Shown in pieces: positions 36,130 through 44,938 of a DNA stretch of 64,000 bases; position 1 is the first letter of the stretch; every line of letters starts with the position of its first letter. The position numbers and the translations under genes were made by a program. A model generated the notes under the pieces. That model made no database searches. It was not told where the DNA came from and saw nothing but the letters and a program-made list of their open reading frames with translations. The stretch spans positions 186,001 to 250,000 of the forward strand of contig NZ_BMDI01000001.1 in the NCBI RefSeq assembly GCF_014635705.1, written 5' to 3'. The DNA comes from Oxalicibacterium faecigallinarum (GTDB lineage: Bacteria > Pseudomonadota > Gammaproteobacteria > Burkholderiales > Burkholderiaceae_D).

Positions 36130-36261
36130 ATGATGGTTTGGCTTATGCCGATGAATTTCGGGGCGGGCATGTCGGAAATATTTCTGCCTGAGCACCCGGT
36201 GGGAACAGATATCACTCTGGAAGTTAGAGCGATGTTTGTGGATAACAGGAACCGACGATGA
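36130..36261 (+). CDS. Possible 43-residue small protein or leader peptide before gumM
   Basis: In the 205-base gap between gumK and gumM an open frame of 43 codons (MMVWLMPM...NRNRR) ends in TGA sharing ATGA with the gumM start, the layout of translational coupling. It has no clear ribosome site and no recognised relatives, so it may be a leader, a remnant or chance. Confidence 0.25.
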   Translation: MMVWLMPMNFGAGMSEIFLPEHPVGTDITLEVRAMFVDNRNRR

Positions 36262-36998
36262 CGAATCCTTCCGTTCTATCGATTGCAGATTTTCCCGTGC
36301 GCGTTTTGACGGCCGACATTTTGTCGGACGGGTTGCTGCAAGTGATTGCGCAACGCGAAAAGATTGCGCTGTTTTTTGCCAATACCAATTTCATCATGCA
36401 ATGCCGGGCATTGCTGCCGCGCATGCAGGACGACGGTGTGGTGATCGTGAATGATGGCATTGGGCTGAATCTGGCTTCATGGATGGTCCATGGTCGGCAG
36501 TTTCCGGAAAACCTGAATGGCACTGACTTCACACCATTGTTCTTGTCTCGAGCGGAGCGACCATTGCGTATCTTCTTGCTCGGTGGACGTCCGCGTGCAT
36601 TGGCCAAGGCGGAAGAGCATGTGCGATCACGTCTCGGACAGCAGGTTGTGGGTAGGCAGGATGGTTATGGTGATCTCAATCATCCCGAACTGATCGAGAG
36701 GATCAATCAGGCGCGACCTGATCTGGTGCTGGTTGCACTGGGAAATCCGATTCAGGAACGATGGATTCTCGATAACCATCCGCAACTGCATGTACCGGTG
36801 ATGATGGGCGTTGGTGCCTTGTTTGACTTCTGGGCAGGGGAGAAATCACGTGCGCCCAAACTCGTACAGCGCCTTAAGCTGGAGTGGCTCTACCGCCTTG
36901 CATTAGAGCCGCGGCGCCTGATGCGCCGTTACACGGTTGATGTCATTGCATTTTTCATGTTGTGTTATCGACGGCGACGGCAAGGTGGTCACGTCTGA
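36258..36998 (+). CDS. gumM: Beta-1,4-glucosyltransferase GumM (WecG/TagA/CpsF family, GT26)
   Basis: Adds the second glucose to make the cellobiosyl-lipid that becomes the polymer backbone. 246 residues. GT26 features: FFANTNFIMQCRAL, VIVNDGIGLNLAS, LNGTDFTPL with the conserved Asp, FLLGGRP, QQVVGRQDGYG, VALGNPIQERWI, GVGALFDFWAG and the basic C-terminal RRLMRRY, all as expected for GumM. It is separated from gumK by 205 bases, possibly with its own promoter. Confidence 0.9.
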   Translation: MTNPSVLSIADFPVRVLTADILSDGLLQVIAQREKIALFFANTNFIMQCRALLPRMQDDGVVIVNDGIGLNLASWMVHGRQFPENLNGTDFTPLFLSRAERPLRIFLLGGRPRALAKAEEHVRSRLGQQVVGRQDGYGDLNHPELIERINQARPDLVLVALGNPIQERWILDNHPQLHVPVMMGVGALFDFWAGEKSRAPKLVQRLKLEWLYRLALEPRRLMRRYTVDVIAFFMLCYRRRRQGGHV

Positions 36999-37062
36999 AG
37001 TTACTTTTTATCTGCGGTGAAATCCATCGTGTAAATCAATTTGAAGAAAGCTCAGGTTTGTC

Positions 37063-38481
37063 ATGAAAATCTATCCAGTGATTCTGTCAGGTGGGTCTGG
37101 TACACGTCTCTGGCCGCTATCGCGTGCTGTGTTACCTAAACAGTTGTTACCTTTGGTAACTGATCGCACGATGCTTCAGGAAACAGTATTGCGCGTGCAT
37201 GGTTGGGCCGACGTGATGCCACCTTTGATCGTATGTGGTAATGAGCATCGTTTTCTGGTAGCCGAACAATTGAGGCAAATTGGGGTCGAGCCCACGGCAA
37301 TCCTGCTGGAGCCGGAAGGACGTAATACGGCACCCGCCGTCGCCTCTGCAGCTTTGTTTTTGAGTGGAATCGATCCGGATGCGGTCATGTTGGTATTGCC
37401 GGCGGATCATGTGATTGGAGATATTGCTGCATTCGAGCAGGCGGTCAGACTGGCAGCACAGGCGACGGGAAGTGGTTCGTTGGTAACCTTTGGCATTGTG
37501 CCGGATCATCCGGAGACAGGTTACGGCTATATTCGTCGTGAATCAGCATCAAGCCGTATAGAAGGTATTTATCCGGTTGCAGAGTTCGTTGAAAAGCCTG
37601 ATCTTGAAAAAGCGCAACGCTTTGTCAGCAGCGGCGAGTATGCATGGAATAGCGGGATTTTCCTGTTTCGCACAGAGGTGTATCTGAATGAATTGATGCA
37701 GTTCCGTCCCGATATTGCTGGTGCCTGTCAAAAAGCGGTACAAGACGCGTACAAGGATATGACTTTTTGCCGTCTCCATGAAGCGTCCTATCTTGCTTGC
37801 CCTTCGGAGTCGATTGATTATGCTGTGATGGAGAAGACAAGCAAAGCTGCCGTCGTACTTGCGGACATTGGATGGAACGATGTGGGTTCCTGGACAGCAC
37901 TGTCGGCGGTTCAGCAAGCGGATGACGAGGGCAATGTTTTGCGTGGTGACGTTTATACCGATAGTGTCAAAAATTCTCTGGTAAGAGCCGATACCAGATT
38001 GGTCGCAGTGATCGGTTTGGATAACATTGTTGTGGTAGAAACCAAGGATGCAGTATTGATCTCAGCCAAGGATCAGGTGCAACGCGTCAAGAATGTCGTC
38101 GAACATCTCAAGCACAAGAAGCGTAGCGAACACGAGAACCATTCGCGTGTTTATCGCCCTTGGGGATGTTATGAATCGATCGATGGCGGAGATCGCTTTC
38201 AGGTCAAACGCATTACCGTCAATCCCGGCGAAAAACTCTCTTTACAGATGCATCATCATCGAGCGGAACATTGGGTTGTCGTTACCGGAACCGCGCGTGT
38301 CACCAACGGTGATGTGGAGCAATTGCTGACCGAGAACGAATCCATTTATATTCCGATTGGTAGCACACACAGGCTGGAGAATCCGGGCAAAGTCCCCCTT
38401 CATCTGATCGAAGTACAGTCCGGAGCGTATCTTGGTGAAGACGATATCGTACGTTTCGACGATGTCTACAAGCGTGCCTGA
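37063..38481 (+). CDS. manC: Mannose-1-phosphate guanylyltransferase / mannose-6-phosphate isomerase
   Basis: A two-domain enzyme that makes GDP-mannose, the donor for GumH and GumI. 472 residues. The N-terminal nucleotidyltransferase has GGSGTRLWPLSR (residues 10-21), EPEGRNTAPA and FVEKP; the C-terminal type II isomerase is a cupin with RPWGCYE, FQVKRITVNPG and MHHHRAEHWVVV. Other names are XanB, AlgA and CpsB. No phosphomannomutase gene is in the window. It is the last gene of the locus; no clear terminator follows. Confidence 0.93.
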   Translation: MKIYPVILSGGSGTRLWPLSRAVLPKQLLPLVTDRTMLQETVLRVHGWADVMPPLIVCGNEHRFLVAEQLRQIGVEPTAILLEPEGRNTAPAVASAALFLSGIDPDAVMLVLPADHVIGDIAAFEQAVRLAAQATGSGSLVTFGIVPDHPETGYGYIRRESASSRIEGIYPVAEFVEKPDLEKAQRFVSSGEYAWNSGIFLFRTEVYLNELMQFRPDIAGACQKAVQDAYKDMTFCRLHEASYLACPSESIDYAVMEKTSKAAVVLADIGWNDVGSWTALSAVQQADDEGNVLRGDVYTDSVKNSLVRADTRLVAVIGLDNIVVVETKDAVLISAKDQVQRVKNVVEHLKHKKRSEHENHSRVYRPWGCYESIDGGDRFQVKRITVNPGEKLSLQMHHHRAEHWVVVTGTARVTNGDVEQLLTENESIYIPIGSTHRLENPGKVPLHLIEVQSGAYLGEDDIVRFDDVYKRA

Positions 38482-38545
38482 GTCCATGGACCTGGTTGCT
38501 TTGTCATAGACGTCAGAGACGGTAATGAAGGGGCAGGGCGGGTGG

Positions 38546-38622
38546 TGGCCTGCCCAGCACGATTCGAACGTGCGACCTACGGCTTAGAAGGCCGTTGCTC
38601 TATCCAACTGAGCTATGGGCAG
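38546..38622 (-). tRNA. tRNA-Arg (anticodon UCU)
   Basis: 77 bases on the minus strand: acceptor CTGCCCA/TGGGCAG (perfect), anticodon stem CGGCC with loop TTCTAA region giving TCT, T-arm GCACG-TTCGAAT-CGTGC, encoded CCA at 38548-38546. It points towards the end of the exopolysaccharide locus. Confidence 0.95.
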
Positions 38623-38740
38623 AAGAAGACCGCAGCAAAAGAATAAGGACATGATCGTTGCTGGGTGCTGCATTATGCCGTTTTTGCTGCCGGGTTTCAA
38701 TGTCGCCACATTCTCAAGTGCGATGTGAGTGCGTTGAACA

Positions 38741-38998
38741 CTATTTTTTCAGCGAATCGACCAGCGCATATCCTTTTTTAAAGCCGGCAGCGAATGCCTC
38801 TTCTGCGGTCGCGTAATCACCATCGTCGCCCGCGGCAGTCAGCAAATCACTTTCTGCCGTCGCGTCGACACCCGGTTCACAAATACGGATGGTGTAATCC
38901 CAGGGGTGATCAGAACCATCGCCTGAATTTTTCAGCGTGGCGACGTGTATTTCCAGTCCTTTGTAAAGCTCGGTACTCCAGTTTTGCTGTTGTTCCAT
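38741..38998 (-). CDS. Small conserved-type protein of unknown function, 85 residues
   Basis: 85 residues, acidic, soluble, without a signal peptide. It starts after a good ribosome site (GGGAGA) and ends with an AFAAGFKKGYALVDSLKK helix. The sequence looks coding (TIRICEPG, TAEEAFAAGF) and resembles short orphan proteins of Burkholderiales, but I recognise no family. It precedes the tRNA-Arg gene on the same strand. Confidence 0.65.
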   Translation of the reverse strand: MEQQQNWSTELYKGLEIHVATLKNSGDGSDHPWDYTIRICEPGVDATAESDLLTAAGDDGDYATAEEAFAAGFKKGYALVDSLKK

Positions 38999-39018
38999 GT
39001 TTTTCTCCCATCAGATGT

Positions 39019-39201
39019 CTAGGAAACGCGAGTTGAATCCCATTGCCGTTCCGGATGAGGTGAGGGGACGGGATCTTGCTGTGGGACAGGATGCTCGTTG
39101 GGCAAAGGCGGTTCATCGACTGGTGCAGGTTCCGGCGCGCGATGAAAGTGCAGATGACCGGTGCACTCGCTGCCTTGCTCTATGGTGTTGGACGGACGCA
39201 T
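39019..39201 (-). CDS. Short proline-rich protein, 60 residues
   Basis: 60 residues from the ATG at 39201, eight bases after AGGAG. The second half is a run of P-x-P repeats mixed with Asp, Glu and His (APVDEPPLPNEHPVPQQDP), a pattern found in short unnamed proteins of Burkholderiales. No membrane segment. It stops 20 bases before the 85-residue gene, so the two may share a transcript. Function unknown. Confidence 0.55.
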   Translation of the reverse strand: MRPSNTIEQGSECTGHLHFHRAPEPAPVDEPPLPNEHPVPQQDPVPSPHPERQWDSTRVS

Positions 39202-39310
39202 GATCAGACTCCTGAATGAACCAAGCATGAAGCAATATGGGTATATTCTCAAACGGCTTGTCTGAATGAAGACCTGAAGACCGACCACAAAGTTCAGACG
39301 ATGATTGTGA

Positions 39311-39344
39311 GCCAGGCAATGCCTGGCAAGTCGCCATCGGCGAC
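39311..39344 (-). other. Two adjacent perfect hairpins after the response regulator
   Basis: GCCAGGC-aat-GCCTGGC (39311-39327) and GTCGCC-atc-GGCGAC (39330-39344), two bases apart and just downstream of the stop at 39351. There is no T-run, so they may stabilise the transcript end or act with Rho. Confidence 0.5.
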
Positions 39345-39350
39345 ATGGGA

Positions 39351-40061
39351 TCAAAACATGTCCAGCCGGTAACCAATCGTATACACCGTCGTCAGACGCA
39401 CGTTGTTATCAGGCTTGAGCTGCAACTTGGTTCTGACTTGTGACATATGCGTATCAAGTGTGCGCGATGTCATCACGAGTTCTCGTCCCCAGACCGTTTC
39501 CATGATGCGTTCGCGAGAAATCAACTGGCCTATATTCTGAAAGAACAGCGCGGCGATATCGAATTCTTTCGGTTTGAGTTCGACAGTCATATCGCGTACG
39601 GTTGCAATCTTGTTGAACAAATCAAACGTGTAAACACCGGCCTCGATCGTCCCATGCGACGCGCTTGCACTGCTGGCACTGATGGCTGCGGGGCGGATAC
39701 GTTTTGACAGTGCATGCAGGCGCGCCGATAGTTCACCCTCGCGGATCGGCTTGGTCATGTAATCGTCTGCACCTGCCATGAGGCCACTCACGATGTTTTC
39801 TTCCAGCACGCGATTGGTCAGAAACATGACCACGATCTGATCGCCCAGATTACGTCTTACCCATTCGATGACATCCTTGCCCGTCATGTCGGGCAAGTGC
39901 CAGTCCAGAATCAGCATGTCAAATGCATCGGCACGCATGCGTAACGTTTCCAGTAATGCGCTACCTGTATGGAAAACCGTGCAGGCGTGCCCGGCATCCG
40001 TGACAACCTGATGGATCAGTTTCGATTCGATTGGATCGTCTTCGAGCGAGGCGATTCTCAT
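39351..40061 (-). CDS. OmpR-family response regulator
   Basis: 236 residues. The receiver domain (1-115) has acidic EDD (7-9), phospho-acceptor Asp53 in LILDWHLP and the TKP lysine near 103. The C-terminal winged helix (about 140-236) ends with the usual RTLDTHMSQVRTKL recognition region and TVYTIGYRLDMF. It overlaps the kinase gene by four bases (ATGA), so it is the kinase's partner. Target genes are unknown. Confidence 0.9.
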   Translation of the reverse strand: MRIASLEDDPIESKLIHQVVTDAGHACTVFHTGSALLETLRMRADAFDMLILDWHLPDMTGKDVIEWVRRNLGDQIVVMFLTNRVLEENIVSGLMAGADDYMTKPIREGELSARLHALSKRIRPAAISASSASASHGTIEAGVYTFDLFNKIATVRDMTVELKPKEFDIAALFFQNIGQLISRERIMETVWGRELVMTSRTLDTHMSQVRTKLQLKPDNNVRLTTVYTIGYRLDMF

Positions 40062-42436
40062 GGTTTGCTTCCTTCCTGATGGTTCATTGATACCTGATCT
40101 TCCTCATCGTCTGCGACGCACGGCAGCATGATGGTGAAGGTACTGCCTTTGCCTACGGTGCTGTCCAATGTAATGGTGCCGCCGTGTCGTTCGACGACCA
40201 TTTTCACGAAGGCAAGTCCGAGGCCGATGCCATCCTGTCCGTGATCGTCCGCACGCAGGAATGGCGAAAAAATCATGGATTGCTTGGATACGGCAATGCC
40301 TGGCCCCTGATCGTGAATACTGCATGCGATAGCGGGGCCTTCGGCTGTCATGAGCGATTGTGCTTCGCAGCGCACACGTCCGCCTTCCGGACTGAACTTG
40401 ATGGCATTGGAAAGCAGGTTGCCGAGGGCGCGGATCATCAGCGAGCGATCGACCGTCAGCCAGGCATCTTCAGCTGGCGTGTCGATTTCCACGGTGACGG
40501 AACGCGCATGTGCAAATGCCCACATGCTGTCCGCAGCTTCAGCCAGCATTGAGCTGAAATCGGATTCCTGAAGTTGATAACCGGATGATTCGGCCTTGGC
40601 CAAATGGACGAAGCTTTCTGCGAGATGCAAGGTCGCTTCCACTGATTTTTCGACACGATTCAAAAATTCGTCGGCGGCGAAGGCGGTAGACGGATTCTTC
40701 TGTAACTGGATGAGTGCCAGAATCGATGATTGCGGTACGCGCAGATCGTGAGAGATGAAATTCAGGCTTTCTTCGCGCCGACGTTCTGCCGCGCGCAGGG
40801 AGGTGACATCGATCAGCGAAATAATCCAGCCCAGCATGGCGCCGTCAGCCATGCGTGATGCGGTAGATTTGATGAGAAATTCGCGACCGCTTTTATCACG
40901 TGTCTCGACTTCCATCGTCTCGCAGGTCGGCGTTTGCAGCAGTGTGTTGTACCAGATTTGATCATGAATGGGCGAACGTGGCGGTGCCTGGAAATGCGAG
41001 AAGATTTCCTTGAGCGTGAGCGGCTTTTGGTAATCCACGCCCATTTGCGCTAACTGAAGTTGTGCTTTTAGATTGCACATCAACAGTTCGCCAGCTTGTG
41101 ACAACACCAGTGTGGCATCCGGCATGTTGTTGAGACTGTCGCTGACAAACTGATGCACATCGCGCGCGCGGTCGCCGGCGATACGGATCGCAGCGATTTG
41201 CCTCTCCAGAAAATCGGCGTCTTGCGCAATCACGGCGCTGCTCTTGTCTCGCAAGACCATGGCATTGTTGTAATGCAGACGCTCCAGTTCTTCACTCAGG
41301 TAAAACAGGGTCGCCTCAAGACGTCGCCAGTTCCAGAGCGGGTAAATCGAAATGACCATCAGGATCGCAGCCGCTGGCGGCACCCATAATTCCAGCATAA
41401 ACAGGGTGTAGTTGGTCAGTGCGATCAGGCCGATCAGAACAAGGGTTGCCCCCAAAGCCTTGAATGGGGACAGGTACAGACAGGCAAACAACGCCAGACA
41501 GGTAAAACTCATCGTGACCAATGCATTGAGCCATTTCGTTGCCGGTTGAATGCCGCGCTTTTCAAGCAGGCCGGCAAGCACATTGGCATTGATCTCCACT
41601 CCCGGCATCAGACGTTCCTTGGTTGTCAGTGGTGTCGGGAACATGGTCGCAATGCCGGATGCCGTTGCGCCGATCAGCACGTATTTACCGTCGAAATAGC
41701 CTGGTGGGATTTTGCCTCGCAATACATCGATGTAAGAAACCTTGATTGCGTGCCCCGGCGGACCGGCAAACGGAATCAGTTCCCGGTTGTCGTGGCCGAC
41801 ACGCATCCTGTCGGATGGCGTTTTACGCATACCTGTTTGATAGACCGCAACCGAAAACTGCGGCCAGGAGGCATCGCCCAGGGTTTCATTCAACAGAATG
41901 CTGCGTACCAGGCCGTCCGCATCAAATACGAAATGGGTGTGACCGACGTTGTGCGCAGCATCCATGAGTGACGGAATGGGCAGGGTGGGTTGCAAGCCCT
42001 GCGCGGTGTGTTCGATCAGCAAAGGCAATACCACGCGCTGATTACTTGCGATGGCATGGGTAAGGCGAGTATCACCATCGCTTTGGACCTCAGGTTCCGA
42101 AAAAATGATGTCAATGCCGATGGCTTTTGCCTTGCTTTGGTTAAGCCTGTTTATCAGTTCTGCGTGGACCGTGCGTTTCCAGGGCCAGCGTCCCAGCGCG
42201 GCAATGCTGGGATTGTCGATCGCAATGATGACGATCTGTTCGTTTGCCGGTCTTTGCGCGCTTTTGATCAGCGCATCATAGATAAAGCGATCCGGTTGTC
42301 CCAGTCCGTTCATCAAACCGAGCACTGCGGCGCACGCCAGCATGATCAGAAAAAAAATACGCCATTCCGCCTTCAAGGGAGATTGTCTTCTCTGTTGCGA
42401 AAAGATCATCGGCACATTGGAAGAGCGCAACGGCAT
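40058..42436 (-). CDS. CHASE2-PAS histidine kinase
   Basis: 792 residues, an inner-membrane sensor. One N-terminal helix (about 27-47), a periplasmic CHASE2 domain (about 48-315, FDGKYVLIGATASGI...FPTPL being typical), three membrane helices (about 320-390), a PAS domain with LNNMPDATLVLSQAGELLMCN, then HisKA with the phospho-His in FISHDLRVPQ (near 561) and an ATPase with N-box LGNLLSNAIKFS, DQGPGIA and GIGLGLAFVKMVVERHGG. All catalytic boxes are intact. The FecR/LysM gene ends five bases upstream. The signal is unknown. Confidence 0.9.
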   Translation of the reverse strand: MPLRSSNVPMIFSQQRRQSPLKAEWRIFFLIMLACAAVLGLMNGLGQPDRFIYDALIKSAQRPANEQIVIIAIDNPSIAALGRWPWKRTVHAELINRLNQSKAKAIGIDIIFSEPEVQSDGDTRLTHAIASNQRVVLPLLIEHTAQGLQPTLPIPSLMDAAHNVGHTHFVFDADGLVRSILLNETLGDASWPQFSVAVYQTGMRKTPSDRMRVGHDNRELIPFAGPPGHAIKVSYIDVLRGKIPPGYFDGKYVLIGATASGIATMFPTPLTTKERLMPGVEINANVLAGLLEKRGIQPATKWLNALVTMSFTCLALFACLYLSPFKALGATLVLIGLIALTNYTLFMLELWVPPAAAILMVISIYPLWNWRRLEATLFYLSEELERLHYNNAMVLRDKSSAVIAQDADFLERQIAAIRIAGDRARDVHQFVSDSLNNMPDATLVLSQAGELLMCNLKAQLQLAQMGVDYQKPLTLKEIFSHFQAPPRSPIHDQIWYNTLLQTPTCETMEVETRDKSGREFLIKSTASRMADGAMLGWIISLIDVTSLRAAERRREESLNFISHDLRVPQSSILALIQLQKNPSTAFAADEFLNRVEKSVEATLHLAESFVHLAKAESSGYQLQESDFSSMLAEAADSMWAFAHARSVTVEIDTPAEDAWLTVDRSLMIRALGNLLSNAIKFSPEGGRVRCEAQSLMTAEGPAIACSIHDQGPGIAVSKQSMIFSPFLRADDHGQDGIGLGLAFVKMVVERHGGTITLDSTVGKGSTFTIMLPCVADDEEDQVSMNHQEGSKP

Positions 42437-42441
42437 TCTGT

Positions 42442-44133
42442 TTAGAATCCCGATCCCAGCGGTTGTCCCTGAGACTGAATCGGAGCGCCATGTTCAGTTT
42501 GCCATTGCATCGGAACGACAAATTTTTGTGGTGGCGAGTAAGTGCCGACAAAACCATCCGATTCGATGCTGCGTATGCGAGCATAGTAGGTGCCGGATTG
42601 CGGACGCGGGATGGCAATTTCCGGTACGGCAGTTTCCTTCTGATGCACGAGCTTCGCGAAATCCTCTTGCGCGGAGAGCTGGAACGTGAAGCGTTGCTCT
42701 GGCGTTGTCTGACTCCATGAAAAATGGATTTCCTTTTCTCCGATGGCAGTTGTCGGCGCCGGCAGGCCCTGAATGAGGGTCAGGGGGCGTGCGTCGCTGA
42801 ACGGACCTTGTTTGCCCGACTGACTTTCGATAGAGGCGACGCGCCAAAAGTAGGTGCCGACCTGTAGTCCCACTTGTTGTTGAGCCATGCCATCACCGGC
42901 TGTCACCAGTTGGTCTATCAGTGGTGCTGCAAAACGGTTGTCGGTAGCGACTTGCAATCTATAGTGATCGATGTCACCGGAAATACTCCATTGCATCGGC
43001 ACGGAAATCTGCGCAGCACTGCTATTTGCCTGGAACTTCCTGTCTGGCGCCATCAGAAACGGTGCGAAGGGGCGCGCCGCAACTTCAAATGGTAATGTTT
43101 GCCGATGGCCGTGCAGGCCATGTTGGTCGATAGCGTTGGTATGCAGGAAGTATTGTCCATCCGGCAGATCGGCAATCCGCGCGATACCTTTGCCTTCGTT
43201 AGCCGGCACGCGGACTTCCGCAATGTTATCGATGCCATGCGCATCCCGTGACACGCGCAGCAGAAATTGTTGTGCATGTGCTTGTGCAAGACTAAATTGC
43301 AATGGCAGTTTTTCCTGTCGCTGATAGCCATCCTGAATGTTGGGAACAGGCAGCAGGGAAACAGGTCGTGCAACACGCTTGTTTGCGACGATCGTACCAA
43401 AGCCGGCTGCAACCAGTTGTGTATCCGGTTTGCCTTTTACGTCGGTAGCAACGGCAACTTTACCTTCTGTCGTTTCGTTGATGACGCGCTGATCCTCATA
43501 CTGGACGCGGAAGCGTGTACCGCGAACGCCGGACACTGCCAACGGGCTCAGAACTTCATAGCGGCTATCAGACTTGTTGAATGGTGTGACGCTGGATTCG
43601 ACGCGACCACGCTCCAGAAAGAGCCGGGTACGTGGACTGTTGAGGTACTGCGTCATGCGTAGCGTGCGCAGATTGATCGTGCTTTCCGGCGGCAATGTGA
43701 TTTGCGAGCCATCTTCCAGCACCAGAGAAATGAAGCTCTCGGCCATGGTGCTGAGCGTATCGCCTTCCTTCACCTGCGTATTGACCCGGGCCTCGACCGG
43801 ATTGCCGTTGCTGTCCTTGATCCGTATATCACCAAACAGGCTGTTAATGCGGGCAGAGGCGGCAACGGGTTTCAATAACCTGGCCGGAATCAGAACAATG
43901 CGACCGATGGGAATGGTGCGATCGTTTTCAATTTTGTTGACAGCACCGATGGTTGACCAGTGACGAACTTCACCCGTGAATTTTTGTGAAATGGACGACA
44001 GCGTTTCATCGCGTGCGACGGTGTACCAGATGCCCTCCGGGGCAATACGCATATTCGCCTCAGCAAGTTGCGCGGAAGCAGGCAGCCAAATGGCAATGGA
44101 TAGCGTCAGACCCAGGAGCGATCTTTTCAACAC
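42442..44133 (-). CDS. Secreted LysM/FecR-domain protein with repeat C-terminus
   Basis: About 563 residues. A signal peptide (LLGLTLSIAIWLPASAQ) is followed by a LysM-like domain (WYTVARDETLSSISQKFTG...IPIGRIVLIPARLL), which suggests contact with peptidoglycan, and a FecR domain (ARVNTQVKEGDTLST...VSGVRGTRFRVQ). Two or three fibronectin-III-like repeats with YFWRVASIES and YYARIRSIESDG end the chain. It is the first gene of an operon with the CHASE2 kinase and response regulator; a joint role in envelope sensing is inferred. The start is unsure: GTG at 44133 or TTG at 44130 follows TGAGG; an ATG at 44268 lies further upstream. Confidence 0.75.
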   Translation of the reverse strand: MLKRSLLGLTLSIAIWLPASAQLAEANMRIAPEGIWYTVARDETLSSISQKFTGEVRHWSTIGAVNKIENDRTIPIGRIVLIPARLLKPVAASARINSLFGDIRIKDSNGNPVEARVNTQVKEGDTLSTMAESFISLVLEDGSQITLPPESTINLRTLRMTQYLNSPRTRLFLERGRVESSVTPFNKSDSRYEVLSPLAVSGVRGTRFRVQYEDQRVINETTEGKVAVATDVKGKPDTQLVAAGFGTIVANKRVARPVSLLPVPNIQDGYQRQEKLPLQFSLAQAHAQQFLLRVSRDAHGIDNIAEVRVPANEGKGIARIADLPDGQYFLHTNAIDQHGLHGHRQTLPFEVAARPFAPFLMAPDRKFQANSSAAQISVPMQWSISGDIDHYRLQVATDNRFAAPLIDQLVTAGDGMAQQQVGLQVGTYFWRVASIESQSGKQGPFSDARPLTLIQGLPAPTTAIGEKEIHFSWSQTTPEQRFTFQLSAQEDFAKLVHQKETAVPEIAIPRPQSGTYYARIRSIESDGFVGTYSPPQKFVVPMQWQTEHGAPIQSQGQPLGSGF

Positions 44134-44436
44134 AAACCTCAATGAATAAAAGTGATGGAGGGAAACATCAGGATTTTCGCATCTTCGGGGCAACTTTCCC
44201 GTAATTCCTGACTGAATTGAATTTAATTTGTGATAAATGACGTTAATTTTTGCAAACGCATGCGTCATGACGCCCTTGCACTCTATGCAGACTGGCGCAC
44301 ATGAGAGCCGGGATGGTTGTAGCGTTACAGACCGCGGTTTTCTTTGATCTTATGGACGGGTAGGTACAGAGATCATGTAGACGCCAATCGTGCAACAGGG
44401 ATGTAGATTGGCGTACAGGGCGAGAAAGCCCGAGTG
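44134..44436 (-). promoter_or_regulatory. Upstream region of the FecR-kinase operon, with an inverted repeat
   Basis: No gene is supported. It contains a 9-base inverted repeat ACGCCAATC (44381-44389) / GATTGGCGT (44406-44414) with a 16-base loop and no T-run, just after the small gene's stop at 44437. The A+T-rich part near 44140-44240 probably holds the operon promoter; no convincing box pair was found. Confidence 0.4.
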
Positions 44437-44655
44437 TCAGATACGTTTGAAAATGCCTGGCTCGATGCTCAGTTTGAAACTGCCATCTTCCTGTTTTTCT
44501 GCCGTGCCGTTGGTGTCCTTGACACGGTAGCCGATAAAGTTGGTCGGCAAGGTGTTGTAACCGTAATCCAGATAGGTTTTGCCTGCCACGATGTTCTGCA
44601 GCGTGATGACCTGGCCACTTGCATTTTTGACGTTGAACTCTTCACTGATTTTCAT
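44437..44655 (-). CDS. Small protein of unknown function, 72 residues
   Basis: 72 residues from the ATG at 44655, which follows GGAGG by four bases. No signal peptide or membrane segment. It begins MKISEEFNVKNASGQ and has a compact beta-rich look (VITLQNIV, KTYLDYGY, FIGYRVKD). No family is recognised. It lies upstream of the FecR-kinase operon on the same strand. Confidence 0.6.
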   Translation of the reverse strand: MKISEEFNVKNASGQVITLQNIVAGKTYLDYGYNTLPTNFIGYRVKDTNGTAEKQEDGSFKLSIEPGIFKRI

Positions 44656-44938
44656 ACTGCCTCCATGCATCGATAGTCAAAGGAAGGAGCGACGAAATCG
44701 GCAGGCGTTCCGCCGCCACCGGGATGTTCATGGTACTGGCATCGGCTGATGGCGACAAGCTTGCCTGGCTTCTGCGAAATTGGTGCTGGTATATTTCCCG
44801 ACCGCCAGCCCCGGTAGTAGCAACCTTCGTTGTGCTAGTACGGCTCATCGAGAGCACGAAGCGATGATAGCGACCGTGTGTGACAGCAGTTTGACATGCA
44901 TCAAATTCAGCCGGATTTGGGTTGCCTGTTGCCAGTTT
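44656..44938. other. 283-base intergenic stretch, no gene supported
   Basis: Between the 72-residue gene and the end of the FAD dehydrogenase gene. One frame is open on the minus strand, but it overlaps the small gene and lacks a ribosome site. No repeat, RNA gene or clear terminator was seen. Confidence 0.5.

Noticed and set aside
44642-44857. 71-codon minus-strand frame overlapping the 72-residue gene
   Set aside because: It overlaps a better supported frame, has no ribosome site and has a low-complexity Ser/Thr/Ala composition.
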